Shown piece by piece: positions 1 through 12,155 of a stretch of DNA of 52,638 nt. Position numbers and translations under genes: made by a program. Each line of letters starts with the position of its first letter. The stretch's first letter is position 1. Source of the stretch: Paramarasmius palmivorus (lineage: Eukaryota > Basidiomycota > Agaricomycetes > Agaricales > Marasmiaceae); contig JAYKXP010000234.1 of NCBI GenBank assembly GCA_037176845.1, positions 1 to 52,638 on the forward strand, in the 5' to 3' direction. Below the pieces are notes generated by a model that was given only the letters and a program-made list of their open reading frames with translations, did not search any database and was not told the DNA's origin.

Positions 1-1631
1 TGAAGCTCCTCGACAAGTGGCCGGCAACAGCAGATGGAACCCAAACGCTAATCGTCCTATTGGTTGCTGACTTGTCGAATATGCAGTCAAGTGCACCGCA
101 ATTAATTCGCACCCGATAAAGGGTATCGTGTGCGGTTACTTGAAGATCGGCAATCTTGACAACAGGAAGCCAATTCCATTCGGTGTGTCGTGACGAGAAT
201 GCAGGAAAGGCAATCTAGATACCATTGAGCAAAGTTGAGAATGATCAGAAGAGAAACACTCACCGTTGTCAAATACTTGACACAGAAATCGGAGAAAAAC
301 AAGCGAGAGAAGTTCTTCTCCATCACGTTAAGCCGCTTCCAATGAAACAGGTCCTCGCACCGTGCTACAAGGGCTTTGAGGGTTGGAAGTAAGGTGTACG
401 ACCAAGAGGTACCGATTTGATCTTTATTAGTATCGGAGATGATTGGGTGTGTGAAGCTGTAGGCGATCTTGAACACACGAGCACAAAAGTTGGTGTCCCT
501 TGTCTAGTTTCGAGGCGAGTTTGGCTTCTTCGAGGGAAGGAATTGATATGGTTTTCACGTAGCTCATACTGAAGCCGCTCCTTGAACGTGATCATCTCCG
601 TGATGGTATCCTTGTCGTTGATGCCAGTACTGGAATGGGGCGATTATCGCTAACATTCCAGGTAACTCGGTGTTGTTCAATCCATAGATCAACTGCGGCC
701 CCAAAGCCGTCAGCTTCATTCTGCCCATGTCTCAGTGTGACGTTCATGAAGGAGTTCTAAAGTATAACGTACGTGATCTTTCCCTTTCTTCTCACCTCTT
801 GACCTTCAGCTTTATCACGGCCAACGAGTGCTGCAAAGAGAATTGATCCGCAAATCGTAAGCGGCTTTTCGGGGTGCCTTTCGATGTTCCGAAGGCTGTA
901 CATTGCAACGGTGTCGAGGTCTTAGAATCCTCGGGGCTATGAACGTATCATCAGTCTCACTGTCTGGATGAAGACACTAATACTCACAAACACAACCACA
1001 GGAGCACCTAGAACCAGGCATCGCTATCATCCGTGAGGACGACATCAATGATACCACGACGAGCAAGCGCAGCAAGCTCTGCCTCTGCGTCACCGGGAGC
1101 CTGTATAGAAATATTTTATGAGCATGAGTTTTAGACCAAGATATTAGAGTAACCTGGTGAACAGGGAAATGGAAAATGTCTGCGATATGACGGAGTTCAT
1201 CTATCATCCAGTGAGGCTCAGGAGTGACCTTCTTGCCGCGTTTATAACTCCTCCCGTTGCGGCCCATCGAGTACCAGGACAAAGGAGGCGGGTAAGGTGG
1301 AGAAATAGGAGAGCTTTGTGATAACACTCTTGACGTCGGCATTGTGTCCGCGTTGAGAATCGTAAATTGATGCCTTGGTTCCTGCCTGGCAGCGGTAGAT
1401 CAGAATACTATGACAGTGCAATCAGCAAGGTAAATTGAACAGAAAGGATCAAGACGTGCCTAGTAGTCAAATACCAATAATCAGGGGCTTCTGCACTTCT
1501 CGAACGCGGTCAACACAAAGCTTTTGTAGCGAAATCATTTGGCGTGAGCCTTCAACCATCTAGAAGAACATCAGCAACACTACAATCAGAGATGAATCAA
1601 AACACACCTTCCAGTATCCTTTGACGCCCAT
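1..1631 (-). pseudogene. Decayed XPG/Rad2-family structure-specific nuclease (GEN1/Yen1-like), C-terminus off the window
   Basis: The minus-strand reading starts MGVKGYWK at 1631, followed by a short intron and MVEGSRQMISLQKLC, as in XPG N-domains. Next come a segment reading FVLVLDGPQRE, then YKRGKKV, an intron, and the I-region signatures APGDAEAELA and VLTDDSDAW. Further on, GSILFAALVGRD resembles the family's helix-hairpin-helix lead-in. Enzymes of this family cut branched or flap DNA. Two single-base frameshifts are visible: one between the DGPQRE and YKRGKKV segments (about 1241-1255) and one just after DDSDAW, where TTCTAGG gives a stop (about 1005-1013). The N-terminal metal-binding Asp cannot be read in frame near 1445-1465. 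Past about 850 the frames are fragmentary. I read this as a pseudogene; two sequencing errors are the alternative. The family call is fairly secure, the exact subfamily is not. Confidence 0.7.
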
Positions 1632-1842
1632 GTTGGTAGTCCAAGTCTAACAGGATATGCATAGGAGGCAAGTAAAACTGTTTAAATAGGGGGTTCCTGT
1701 TCCATTAGCAGGTACAAATAAGCGTAAATGAAAACATACCAATGCGGCCAACGATGGACATAAATGCAGGTATAACTTGTGTCCTGTAAAACCAGTAAGA
1801 AAACAAGATCTCGTCAAGAAAATAGTGCAAGAGGACAACTCT

Positions 1843-1907
1843 CTTGTAGTCAATGCCTCTGGTAGTCCCAATCGGGGCCGAAACATCCCAGAGGCATCAA
1901 CTACAAG
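1843..1907. repeat. Imperfect inverted repeat, 20-nt arms, about 25-nt loop
   Basis: The left arm at 1843-1862 and the right arm at 1888-1907 are complementary at 18 of 20 positions, so RNA or single-stranded DNA from here would form a long hairpin. It lies about 210 bp upstream of the start of the decayed nuclease gene. It may be a mobile-element remnant or a hairpin transcript; neither is shown. Confidence 0.6.
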
Positions 1908-2279
1908 TAAAATAGCCCTTTCGTCACATAATGGGAGGGCATGGTGGGTGCTTACCTGTCCAATATAGCAGGAAAATATGTGCAAGGTGATGGTTCGGGA
2001 TCAACGAGGCGACGCTTCAGGATCAACGAAGTGCAGCCACGTCACATGCCAAACACGTGACATTGTTTCCTGGCGCGAGGACTGCAGTGAGGTTTCTAGT
2101 ACTACGACCTTTACTGATGGTATCAGCATGCAGGTATACCTGCATCAATAAAATGTCATTCTCTTACATTGAATTAGGCATCCTCAAACTATTGGTGATT
2201 ATGCAGGTAAAGGAAAGCGCAATTTGTGCACTTCCGTCTGTCAGCCAAGAAGGAAAGCACTAATAAGTAGAAGAAAGCC

Positions 2280-2306
2280 CAGATTTAAGTAGCCGACTTA
2301 AATCTG
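2280..2306. repeat. Perfect 11-bp inverted repeat with 5-nt loop
   Basis: CAGATTTAAGT is followed by a 5-nt loop and its exact reverse complement. Further ATTTAAG-type words follow at 2313-2330 and near 2825-2880. This could be a protein-binding palindrome or a hairpin. No function can be assigned. Confidence 0.6.
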
Positions 2307-2567
2307 ACGTTAGATTTAAGAAAAATTTAAGAGGATTTCAGCATGGCTGCCAGCTGTACAGTTACGTGGCCGCGACAACAATTACTAAGCGCAGGATTTA
2401 ACATTTCGGGTTCGCGATAATGCGCAACAGCCCGTAGTTGTCCACTGCTAATTTTACACCTTCCAGTGTTCACAACTCACTCCAACAACACTCCGGGGAT
2501 TGGTTGATATTGATTAATGAGAGTACGCAATGACAGAAAGGGTAGCGGCAGCATAGAAATGGTATTT

Positions 2568-2653
2568 AAACCCTCAAAGACATAATCATGGCTACCGTAT
2601 ATCCTAATATATTCAAACCTCAAAGAATAATCATGGCTACCGTTATATCCTAC
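2568..2653. repeat. Two-copy tandem direct repeat of about 40 bp
   Basis: The unit at 2568-2607 recurs at about 2615-2653 with small indels. Both copies contain ATAATCATGGCTACCGT. It is a local tandem duplication in otherwise non-coding DNA. Confidence 0.65.
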
Positions 2654-3061
2654 ATAAATGATCCTGGTGTCAGTCAATCTACTTGATAGTACCAGTGTAC
2701 GCTGTCGCGCCCTCCTCGGACTCAGCATTACACCAGCGCCGTTTCCGGATGTTCAATAGCTCCTTCCCCCTTTGTTCTCAGCTCCGTCTACGCGTCGGTT
2801 GTCTGTGATGTCGATGGGATCTAGTTTAAGGAAATTTAAGGGTGACGGTAAATTAACCCTGAATATCGTAACTTATTTAAATTCGCACGACCTCATTGGA
2901 ATGAGTCCAGGCAAAGGAAGCCCCGGCCATCCATTCCAATGACAGCTATTGGATTATCCATGCGTCATTCCAATGACCCTACATGGATTCCTCTCGCCTC
3001 ATCCTTTCTCGAAAAGGCATACTGACGAATGAGCTCTTCAGACGGCATTCATTCGTCAACC

Positions 3062-3617
3062 TCAATGCCAGCCGACCTTGTTGCGGATCATGTTTGTAAA
3101 TAAGCTCTGAATCTCCAAAGTCAACGTAGCAATAGGTATGAGCCTTGCTCGCTCTCCCAGGATGCGTTTGCTAACGCTTTGTGCAGCTTTGTGCAAGTCT
3201 ACGATAGCGAAAGCGAATATATTGGGCATTCGGCAAATTGAGAAGTCGCGCTTGGGTTGTCGGACAGCAGTGCGGGGCGAATCGTGTCTAATTTCTTCTA
3301 CCAACACCCTGGAACCGACGATAACAGTGAGAAGAGAATGAATTCTGTGGTACGTACTGGTGCTTTGTTCTTCGTGCCCCAGTCGATCTCTGACTCTTTT
3401 TTGCGTTCTTTTCTCTAGTTTGACAGTATACTTAGGAAGACAAACCCAACATTCAATTCTCTCAAATATCGAACGGTACACACGATCCTTGATCTTGGGT
3501 ACGAGCGCAAACATCAGCTGGGCGTCTTTGGACCTGAATGCTGCGGAGCACCGTCTTGTCGTGACGGAAAGGATACATAGGATGTGGATTATTGGCTCTA
3601 GCCAGCGTTGGAAGTGA
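3062..3617. other. Overlapping frames on both strands, no recognised protein
   Basis: A 150-residue minus-strand frame (3514-3062) overlaps plus-strand frames of 67 and 85 residues (3138-3341, 3360-3617). None shows a recognisable domain. The minus frame is the longest, but I cannot tell which, if any, is coding. Confidence 0.2.
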
Positions 3618-5389
3618 ACATCTATAGCCCATGTATTCTGCTTGCCCAGTATACTCGGTCTGAGGATATAGCAGGGATCGGTGGCAGCTATTGCGATTCT
3701 TGGATGCTTCTATTCATCCATGGACCGTGATCCAGTTCGCTCTGTTGTATCCCCAGTAATATCTTGGAGAGGAAGGCATGGAGTAGCGGCGAACCTCCGA
3801 AAAAGAGCCGATAGTGCCTTTCCTTCCACTACCATGATCTCGAGCACTTAACGCACCTCAGCACCTCTCTTTTTCGCAATTTCTCCTCCAACCATTTACT
3901 TTCGCATTCACATCTCACTTGATACGCCTATCCCCTCAAGCACGAAAAAAACAGGAGTGGGGCAGTTTCAAAGGCTGTGGTACTGTGTATGGATTGGGTG
4001 GGGTCGACGAAGGACAAGAACAGCTGAATCTCGGAGAAACACTACTCGGAGAATTCGAAGCTGTTTCCTCGCACCATATCTCAAGAGCTCACACATCCTC
4101 CCACCCTGCTGTTGCCCACATCCCCTACTCAACCTGAAGCGCAAAAGCGGGAGATCGCGGAAGACGACCTGAGCCGCTCATCGTGTAGCTCTTCTATCGA
4201 GCGCAGCATTTTCCTGGAGCTAGGGTGTGCAGGATTTAATTTACCAGCACTCGAAGTCGAACAGGTCGACCATGACGCCAATCAACCAATCCAACTATGG
4301 CTTAGGTTAGCGCTAGCCTGGGCGAGAAAAGCAGAGTCCAAGGATCAAAATCAATCGGACATCATTGAGAAGTCGATACGCTCTCGGGTTCACGTATGCA
4401 GATCGTGTTCTTCTCTTATCCTTTGGCACTCATACATACATCTCAGGTGTTCCAAAACGAGCCCTTTGTGGACGATCTCGTAACATCCTCTTTTATCATC
4501 GATGTACGGCTCACTGACCGTGATAGCAGTTGTCCGCTTTTATTAGAGCCGTTCCTTATGGCGGCGGCAGTCTACTCGTGAGTTGGTTTTGTGCCGGTGA
4601 ATCTCTTTCTTTTTAGCTGATTATCAGAACCCAGAGAATTTGACCGACTGAAGCGAGCTCCCATTCAAATCAATCTCTTTTCTCCTCATAGGACGGACTC
4701 GCAGAGCCACCTCTTACCACGATGAGGAGCACGAACTAATGAGAAGATTCAGACTATGTATATCTCGTTCTGGCAATTATGCGTGCCTGTTGATCCCCGA
4801 AATTGCTGCTGCCGTATAGTTGAAACCTCGCTGTTGGAGTTCAGATGAGCTGGTGGAAGAATGAAGCCAATTGAACGGTACGTATCTCGTTTCTACTATC
4901 CTATTCAATTTCTGATTCTTCTGTGCGTAGGTTTTCATCGGATCTTGCGTGTACCTCCCGTGAGCTTATCGGCTCAAATACCTCTAGGTTTGGAGGAACA
5001 CCGAGCACCTCGGATTGAAGAAATAGACGATGTGTGTGATGGGATAAAGAGACGCGAGTGTCGAGTGGTCAACTCTAAGGAGGCTTTGCAGGTATCGGAG
5101 TTTTGTACGCCTGTAGCTCATCCATTCATAAGGAGAGCAAACGCCTCTAGTACTATTGCATGCCTGAAGCCGAATACAAATCAAAGATTTTACCTATTTG
5201 TACGCATGAAAAGAGCGAGGGAATCGGTGTGATCATCTCAGCTCGTACTCCCACTACCATGATCTCTTCTCGACGACGCCTCAGCATTCTTTTATTCTCA
5301 ATCTTTGGAATTCTCTCACTGTGTTCTACTTCCGAGTCTCTGGGGTAATGGATTGAAAACAGGAAATTGAATATGTAACTGACGCACTA
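3618..5389. other. No secure gene; weak plus-strand exon candidates
   Basis: Plus-strand frames at 4112-4483 and 4930-5095 have protein-like composition. A plausible donor GTACGT lies at 4876 with an acceptor near 4930, and the following frame contains GLEEHRAPRIEEIDDVCDG. Stops interrupt any longer model, and I recognise no family. This is either a decayed gene or a short unrecognised one. Confidence 0.2.
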
Positions 5390-5500
5390 TTTATAGCAGC
5401 GACAATCCCAACTGGCCTATATAATCTACAACAAATAGCTCGACACCAGCCTACTCCTCCGTCCTATATTCACGTACAAAGCCGGCAACTCTGTAGCTAA
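5390..5500. repeat. Relic copy of the DNA upstream of gene B
   Basis: This stretch resembles 25307-25405 upstream of gene B. Shared words include TATAGCAGC, then ACAACAAATAGC, then CGACACCAGCC, then CTCCTCC and GCCAACTCTGTAG. No A/B-type coding sequence follows here, so it looks like a leader or promoter fragment left by an incomplete or decayed duplication. Confidence 0.6.
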
Positions 5501-8229
5501 GGTAGTAAAGTTGCCGAGCTTGGGCAGAATTTTCGGGGGCATTGGTTGAGTTGAATGTTTCCACGGATGCTTCGGGCAATAGCCTTCGTTGGTATGGTAC
5601 AAAGACTGACAGGAACTCGGAGCTGGGTGCTGAAACCTCGAGGGGCAGTAGAAGGGGCGTATAGATCGCGGCCATTGATAGAACACCCGTATATCTTCGA
5701 CTACCCAGACAGGTTAACTTCTACGAGCACGAAAAGATAATAAAAGACACGAACCTTGTACAATGACGCGCCTACATCAGAAAGCTTAGGCTGTAGAATG
5801 CGAGAACATCGGGGCAGCCTTTTCGCATAAAGGCACGAAACATCACAACCCAACTACCAACTATAGTAGGAGGAGGAAGTTTGGTAGTGGGTGTTTCGGG
5901 GATATGTCTGTAAAAATCGTATTCAGTATCAGGATGCGACGATGTACGAGTTGGCTTACCTCGAGCCCCAGTACCCAACAACCTAGGTATTGGTCGGACC
6001 TATCACCGCATATTCTACGTTGTCCGGATTGGTAATGAGCTGGTTGTGTTGCGAGATACGCGCCACGTCGGCTCTAATGCTGCGATAGGAGAGATAGATG
6101 TAAAGAGCTGTTTGGTAGGCTCGAGAGGAAGTGGTGATAATTGAGCAGTGGTATGCGAGATGGCCAGGCGAGCGAGACCAAAGATGCGGCGGGTTCAAGG
6201 TCGTCGCACCGGTGATGAATGGCGGGGGTGTTGGGTCCGTAGCGCATAAAGAAGTGAGCTTTGAAGGGGTTCTTCACCTGACGCTAGCGTTAGTATTGAG
6301 ACCTTGAAGGTGATAACAGGTAGACTAACCGAATAAGAGTGGTTGGAGTCGTACGACCGAAATAACAGCTGCGCCGACATGCCATATCTTCATCCCATAG
6401 GTCAAGCTGGAGAAGGTACTGGGGATAGTTCTTCTTCAGGGCTAGGTGCTTGATGTCCAGTGTCTAATGGTTAGGACGGGATGGATGGAGCGGGTGTTGG
6501 CGGCTGGTGCATGATACATGATGAGCGAACGCAGGAACCTGGATGGTAGTGTATACGCACTCTGTTTCACTGAAAAGGCTCCCAACCCGTAGCTTATTTG
6601 TCCCTTGTAGTGTATCCCAGAATAAACATACGCAAGCTCAACAGACACGACCTCGGTATGCGTGGCCAGGTAAGAGTTTGGGATGCTGCTGAAATTGTAA
6701 CCTTGCTAGTTGACCGATGGGATGAGGACAGCGAGACATGGTTCATTGGAAAGGCTAAGGTTAGGCAAATGGCACGTTCTGTGTAGGGTTTGCGGAGGTC
6801 TGGTCTTGAAAATTGCTTGGTTGAAGGAAGCTGGGAGTGTGAAGGGATATTGATGTTGGTGAACTTGTGGAAAAATGCGTTAATTTTGCGAGTCGAGTGT
6901 GTAGAAGAGAAAGTCATGATTCACCTTGTTTGCGCTCTAGCATTGGCCGTAGCATCGTTGTGAATGCTGGGGTGGTTGTGACTCTGAGCAAGTTATTCGA
7001 CAAGCTGTCGATGTCGATGTCATTCCGACGAGAGCCGCCGGCAGGCATTTTTCTCTTGCACGTTGACCATGATGATGCCTCTGCCTCCCATTAGGACCAG
7101 CAAACCTTCCGGAAGCTCCTTATACTGGGCATGCTCTTGTTAACGTTCACTCTAGACGCCTGTTTGAGGAAGCGTTTTCAGAATTTCATGGTACGTGCCT
7201 GTATAAGTGCTAGATCGGGTCCAGCTCTACTTATTTCTTTGGTTGTTTTTAGGCCCAATCTCTCGGCATCTGTTCCATTTACCAACGGTGCACCCTTCCC
7301 ACCTTTCTCTCGTTGGATAGCACCGAGGGTATTTCATCGCGTACGCAGCACTGGACCAGGTGTCTCAAATCCCTGAAGTTCACCATTGAGCTTTCATCCG
7401 AAGCGTTGGGATGACCAGTTCATGTCTCGTTTTTAATTTACCTGTTTCCAAGGGTTTGATACTTAATCAGATCTCAGGTCCATCGTACCCCGACACATAC
7501 CAGCGATGTCTATAGTCGCAATTTCCTTGGGCTATCAACGCAGGCTCCGGATTCTTCAAAACCAAGATACCAGCAACTATATAGGTCATTACGCCTCAAG
7601 TCTATGAGAGTCTTACCTTGTCACTTCACCTCAAAGTCGGCCTACGAAAGCTCTTACAGGGACGCATGAAGATCTTCCGACTAAATCATGCACCAAAGAG
7701 GCTGGCCGGCTCACGCAAATCGATTCATACGGGGTATCATGCGCAGTCCAACCGTTCTTCAACTGGCTTCGATTGCGATCACGCCAATAGGCCAACACTG
7801 ATACTTCCGCCTAAGAGCTCTATCAGGCATCCTTGGGTAAGTGTCTACACTTGTACATACGCGCAGCCGACTCAACCAGCAACCAGCAATAGGAACGAAT
7901 CGTTGATCACTCAATGTCAAACGTTCTTTGCCGACACTCCGCTACTGCCCTTCGCGTTTAATACCCATGGCGGTGAATGTACAGTAGCAGCTGAAGGAAT
8001 ACACTCCTGCGACTCAAGAGTGCGTAGAAAACGTCTAGATTAACTATTTAAAACATAAATGTATCTCGCTCCTATGTGAAAATCAATAAACTGGGTATTC
8101 ATCGAACGACCGTAGAATGTATAATACACCGTTATTGCTCCTCGTTCGGGGAATGCAGCTCTAACCTACAATATCCATACTTCCTATCCGTCTATCCGAA
8201 TCCAGAAATACCAATCTTCATTATCACCG
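5501..8229. other. No secure gene; scattered exon-like fragments
   Basis: Frames are short and overlap on both strands. On the plus strand, an exon-like pair at about 7149-7320 has a GTACGTGCC donor and a TTTTTAG acceptor. A 141-residue frame at 7618-8043 has no motif I recognise. On the minus strand, frames at 5983-6380 are weak. I see no intact gene; decayed coding sequence is possible. Confidence 0.3.
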
Positions 8230-9906
8230 ACTTCCTCGCCTCTTGACCAGAACGCAGTTTTGGCTGCCCAGCGCCCAGCCTTCCTATCTGCTTGACCATG
8301 ATCCTTAGTCCGCCTACTAGGATCTATCGCCTCGCAGAGCTGGTTTCTTTCTGGAAGTGCTGGCTCGAAGAGGCTGTAGCGCGTTCCGAGTCATTGCAGA
8401 TGGTTGGAATCGAAATCAAACGCAATGTCATGAGAGCAGCCTCAAGGTACGTAGAATGAACTTGCCTGTGCTTTCGGATTGCTTTTACCCTCGTCGAGCC
8501 CGGTCGTCCATCCCCTTCCCAGGGCGCCGAGATCCAGAAGGGGTGATGGTCGATTTGGGAGTGGCGTCCTGGGGGTGCTGATGCCTAGGACCGCTTCGAG
8601 TGGACTAGGCAGGCTTTGCATCTGTTCTTGGTTTCCTAGCACTGGATGAACGTTCACCTATTTGTTGTGTAATGCGATTATTAGTACCAAACCGAGGGTA
8701 CGAGTATTGGTTTGAACGTACCTTGGGGTTAGCTACCAACCGGTAATGGATGAGTATTCGATTCGTCGAGATCTTCGAATCAACTACCGTGGATGATCAC
8801 TGGCGAGAGCGTGTGATGAGAATGGTAGACAGTACGTGAACAAGGGTCAACTACTCACAGACGTATCTCGTTCCACAAGCCCATACCTAATGCCTACAAT
8901 AGATAGCGTTCCGCGCGTCGGTTTCTGTAGTAACTAGGGCACGAGGAGAGACGTAAGTAGCTGTATAGTCGGGGAAGGGAGAAACAGACCTAGTTGGTCT
9001 TTACAAAACCTTGAATTTGAGCCCATATTTCACACTTTGTGCGCTTCCTACATTCATAAAGGTTATAAGTAGTGTAATCACTGTGATAAATGACCGACCG
9101 AGCAAGCTCAGGATTGAAATTTTGAACGAGTCCTTGACGAGTCCACGGTGACTAGAGATGGGCATAATCATCCTCGAACGTTGTTTGATTTGATAAAGAG
9201 AAGAATTTCGGTAACTGGGGCAACTGAGAAGAACTATGTTGGGGTGCTTGTGAGCGTGGTGGTAGTTCACGATCAAGAGTGTTCGCGACGCGTCTGAGCG
9301 CTCAGTCAGAACATTCCGTCAAACCACTTTCCATCTAACACGGTTCTCTTCAGCCTCCATTTTCTCATCGTCTCCCTGTTCAACGAAATTCTGAGAGTGG
9401 TACGACTTATTCTATACTAATGATGGAATTGTTTCGCTGACACGACCTTGCTTCGTCGTCTTCTCTCTCCTCTTATCCGCTGATTTCAACAATACAATCA
9501 ACACTCTTAGCTGTCCCATACTCACCAACACACAGCTCAATTCCAGTCGACTCTTCCGTCCCCCTATCCGTACTCTAGACCTCCAAAGCCGCCAACTCTA
9601 TCCTGCACTCATCTTCACCTTGGTCGTTCTGTCCACTTCCATGTCCTCCTACCACAATTGCAAGGTCACACCTTACCTGCGACACTCAAATCCCTCCAGC
9701 AATCTCCAAGGCATAACTAGCGCCTACTACAGCATCCACACTAACCTCTGGAGATCATCGATCACCGACCATTCCATCTGTCCATCACATCGCGCACACA
9801 ACAGCTATAAAGCTGTCGTGTGCCTCGTGCACTCCACGACCTCTCCTACTGTTCCACTACCACCACCAAAGCCCTCAGCCCTACTATTAGCCCTCCTCCG
9901 CCAACA
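8230..9906. repeat. Upstream part of the gene A segmental duplication
   Basis: Patches match the DNA before gene B (about 23820-25718). GGTACGTAGAATGAACTTGC occurs at both 8446 and about 24027. The words around 8640-8730 match those around 24245-24345, and the last 220 bp before each start codon are nearly identical. Divergence rises with distance from the gene. The duplicated unit therefore spans several hundred bp to about 1.7 kb of upstream DNA plus the gene. Confidence 0.65.
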
Positions 9907-12043
9907 ATGAGCTTCAATAACGTCTCGCAAGTCATCGTTGCCGGTCCAGCTATCAACAACGTATCACGCGACCAGTTCAATGTCACAGCGAGAGAGGTCT
10001 ATTTCAGTTCACTGGCGGAGCCTACGGAATACGATGAGGTATGTGTCATTACTGCGATGTATTCTCATGAGCTGAACAAAAAAAAATCACAGTTTAAACG
10101 GGTGACGACAGGGGAGATGTATCTTTTGGAAGAGATCCATCGTGATGGTATCCCGGATTGTAGTTGCCAATGCTGTAGACCTAGGGCCCAGAGAACGATC
10201 TACAGCGTTGAATTACCTGAGCGGAAAATCAAGTGCACCGCCATCGAATACAAAGGCCCAGAGGCACGAGAGGTCTGGGAAGAAGATTTCCGTCACTTTA
10301 CACAAAACAGGTTCGTTACCGCCTTCCTCACCCAACAACTTCACTGACAACCAGCTAGGTCCCCGAACGCATGGCAACTCTACGGCCTGAACCGATCTAA
10401 TGTCCCGTTTTTGATCTTCCATGACGGTGAGTCTTCCTCCCTCTTCAGCAATGCCGTATACTGATCAAGTTGGCGCGATAGAGCTCGTTCCTCTTGGGCA
10501 TTTCTACACATACTCGTTCTGGGGGAATTTGTTTGTTGAGTTGTTGCGGGTGCGTCCTTAAGTTGGTGTTTCCTGTGCCCGCGAAGCTAACACGCTGTCC
10601 TTTTAGAAGAAATTGAGTTGCTATCCCTGGGAGATATGGTTGAACACGAGAGGGACTCTGACCAAGGGACCCGAGGGGCCTGCTTTTGCCGTTCGACCAG
10701 CCGAAACACTCGATGGAATTACTATCCCATCCTCAGCAAAGATGCTACAAGACGACATCTCCTTTCAATTCTTCCAACAATTCCCTTCAACAACGATGGA
10801 CCGTATCATTGTGGAATCTGCACAGTTTCATTACTCAGGTTCACCGCTCAAAAGCCTTTTTCGTGAAGGAGCGCTCAACATCCCACCGGAAAACACCCCG
10901 GAAACTCTCGATGGGCTCCGCTTTGATACTGTATACTCCCCTTCGCTGGGGGCTGTTGCGAGGTGGCGGGATGGTGGGGCGTTGTGGGAAATGGACAAGC
11001 AGGAGGAGTTGGTGGATAAAACGGTATTGGATGATGGGCTGATTCGGTGAGTGAGCGTGGACGTAATGGTTCAGTTTTGGGTGCTGATTTCTAAAGTTTC
11101 AAGCTAGACGGTCCAGATGTCGATGCTCGTTTTGGCTTTGACTGGTTCAAATTTCAGAGGAATTGGTTGTCACAAAGCTCAAGCATCATTGATGGCTGCG
11201 GGATGTCGGGAACAGAAGAACAATGCTGTATGTACTCCCCCTTTACCATGTCGACGATTGGACTCATCATTCTTCCTTTGTATAGTTATAGTTGCCCCAT
11301 CTTTGTTTTTCGATATCCAATTAACATTATCAAGATCCTGGAATCAACAAATACTCCTACCATTTGAAACACCCCTGCCCATCTACCTCTTCATCTACCC
11401 TCTCCCCATGATGTTGGCCGAAATCAAGTCATGGGGAGAAAACAGAACCCACTTCTGGTCTCTTGACGAGAATGGACGATCTGAGATGACGGAGGAGGAA
11501 TGTAGGCGATGGGGAGTTCCAGAGCTGGATACGAGTGTAGACTTCGGTAGGTCATGTGTGTTTACATGGCCAAGCCATGTCTACCCTGCCATCCGCAACT
11601 GGCAAGTCGCTCGTGGCTTCGACCCTGCCACTGCCGATTTTGCTCGGAGTTTGGGATATCCAGAGTTTGATATCCTCATTGATAACGAGACAACGGGAAG
11701 TCGGTTTGAAGAAGTTCATGGTTAGTCTCACAATCTCCTCGCAGTCGTTTGTACATTGTTCATTTACGATTCACAGAAAACTCGTCTACTCCCGACAAGC
11801 AGAACGACCAAAGTGTTACGAGTTCGAATGAAATGAGACTCGTGCTGGAAGAACTTGATACAGCTCCGGCAACTGAAGGTCAGTAATCTGTTCAATGTTC
11901 TGTTAGTTCCGCTATCTCACTTTACAGCAACAGCGATGGTTCCTCAGCCTTTGCGCACCAACTGCCTAAAGATACCTATGTTCTATGCGATTCCTTGCAT
12001 GATTTGCATATTTATAGGATACTACCGTACACAGAGATGTTGA
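9907..12043 (+). CDS. Gene A: agaric-type hypothetical protein, 569 aa, nine exons
   Basis: I do not recognise a known function. Exons in frame: 9907-10038, 10093-10310, 10359-10426, 10482-10549, 10607-11046, 11097-11227, 11286-11720, 11777-11878 and 11928-12043; all eight introns are GT-AG. The protein begins with an Asn/Gly motif (VIVAGPAINNVSRDQFN) also seen at the start of the NACHT protein in this window. Later landmarks are FKRVTTGEMYLLEEIH, NVPFLIFHD, FQFFQQFPSTTMDRII and, near the C-terminus, THFWSLDENGRSEMTEEECR. This last pattern recalls expanded agaric families of unknown function (from memory). No signal peptide or clear membrane span precedes the tail. Compared with gene B it has a 9-residue Cys-rich insertion (CSCQCC) and a short hydrophobic C-terminus in place of B's Ser/Pro tail. 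Reading frame conserved through eight introns supports a working gene. Confidence 0.8.
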
Positions 12044-12149
12044 CTAAGTGCTCTATTTATTGAACTTGCTGTATCAGCTATCGTTTACTATGTATACTGG
12101 TTGTTATTTATAGGGTACTACAGTATACAGAGGTACTCAACTATGCGCT
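12007..12149. repeat. Direct repeat at the 3' end of gene A
   Basis: The stretch 12007-12054, which overlaps the stop codon, recurs at about 12104-12149. Shared parts are ATTTATAGG, then a TACTAC-like word, then ACAGAG and the following pyrimidine-poor stretch. One related copy follows gene B near 28206-28245. It may be a duplicated 3' UTR or processing signal. Confidence 0.5.
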
Positions 12150-12155
12150 TTCTTT

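Larger units (their letters stand above)
1632..3061. other. AT-rich intergenic stretch with hairpins and short repeats, no gene seen
   Basis: I see no convincing exon here. Short frames on both strands have no recognisable motif and overlap each other. The stretch holds two inverted repeats and one direct repeat, listed separately. It also holds three copies of the 10-mer CATTCCAATG, one of them inverted, near 2894, 2932 and 2966. Confidence 0.5.
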
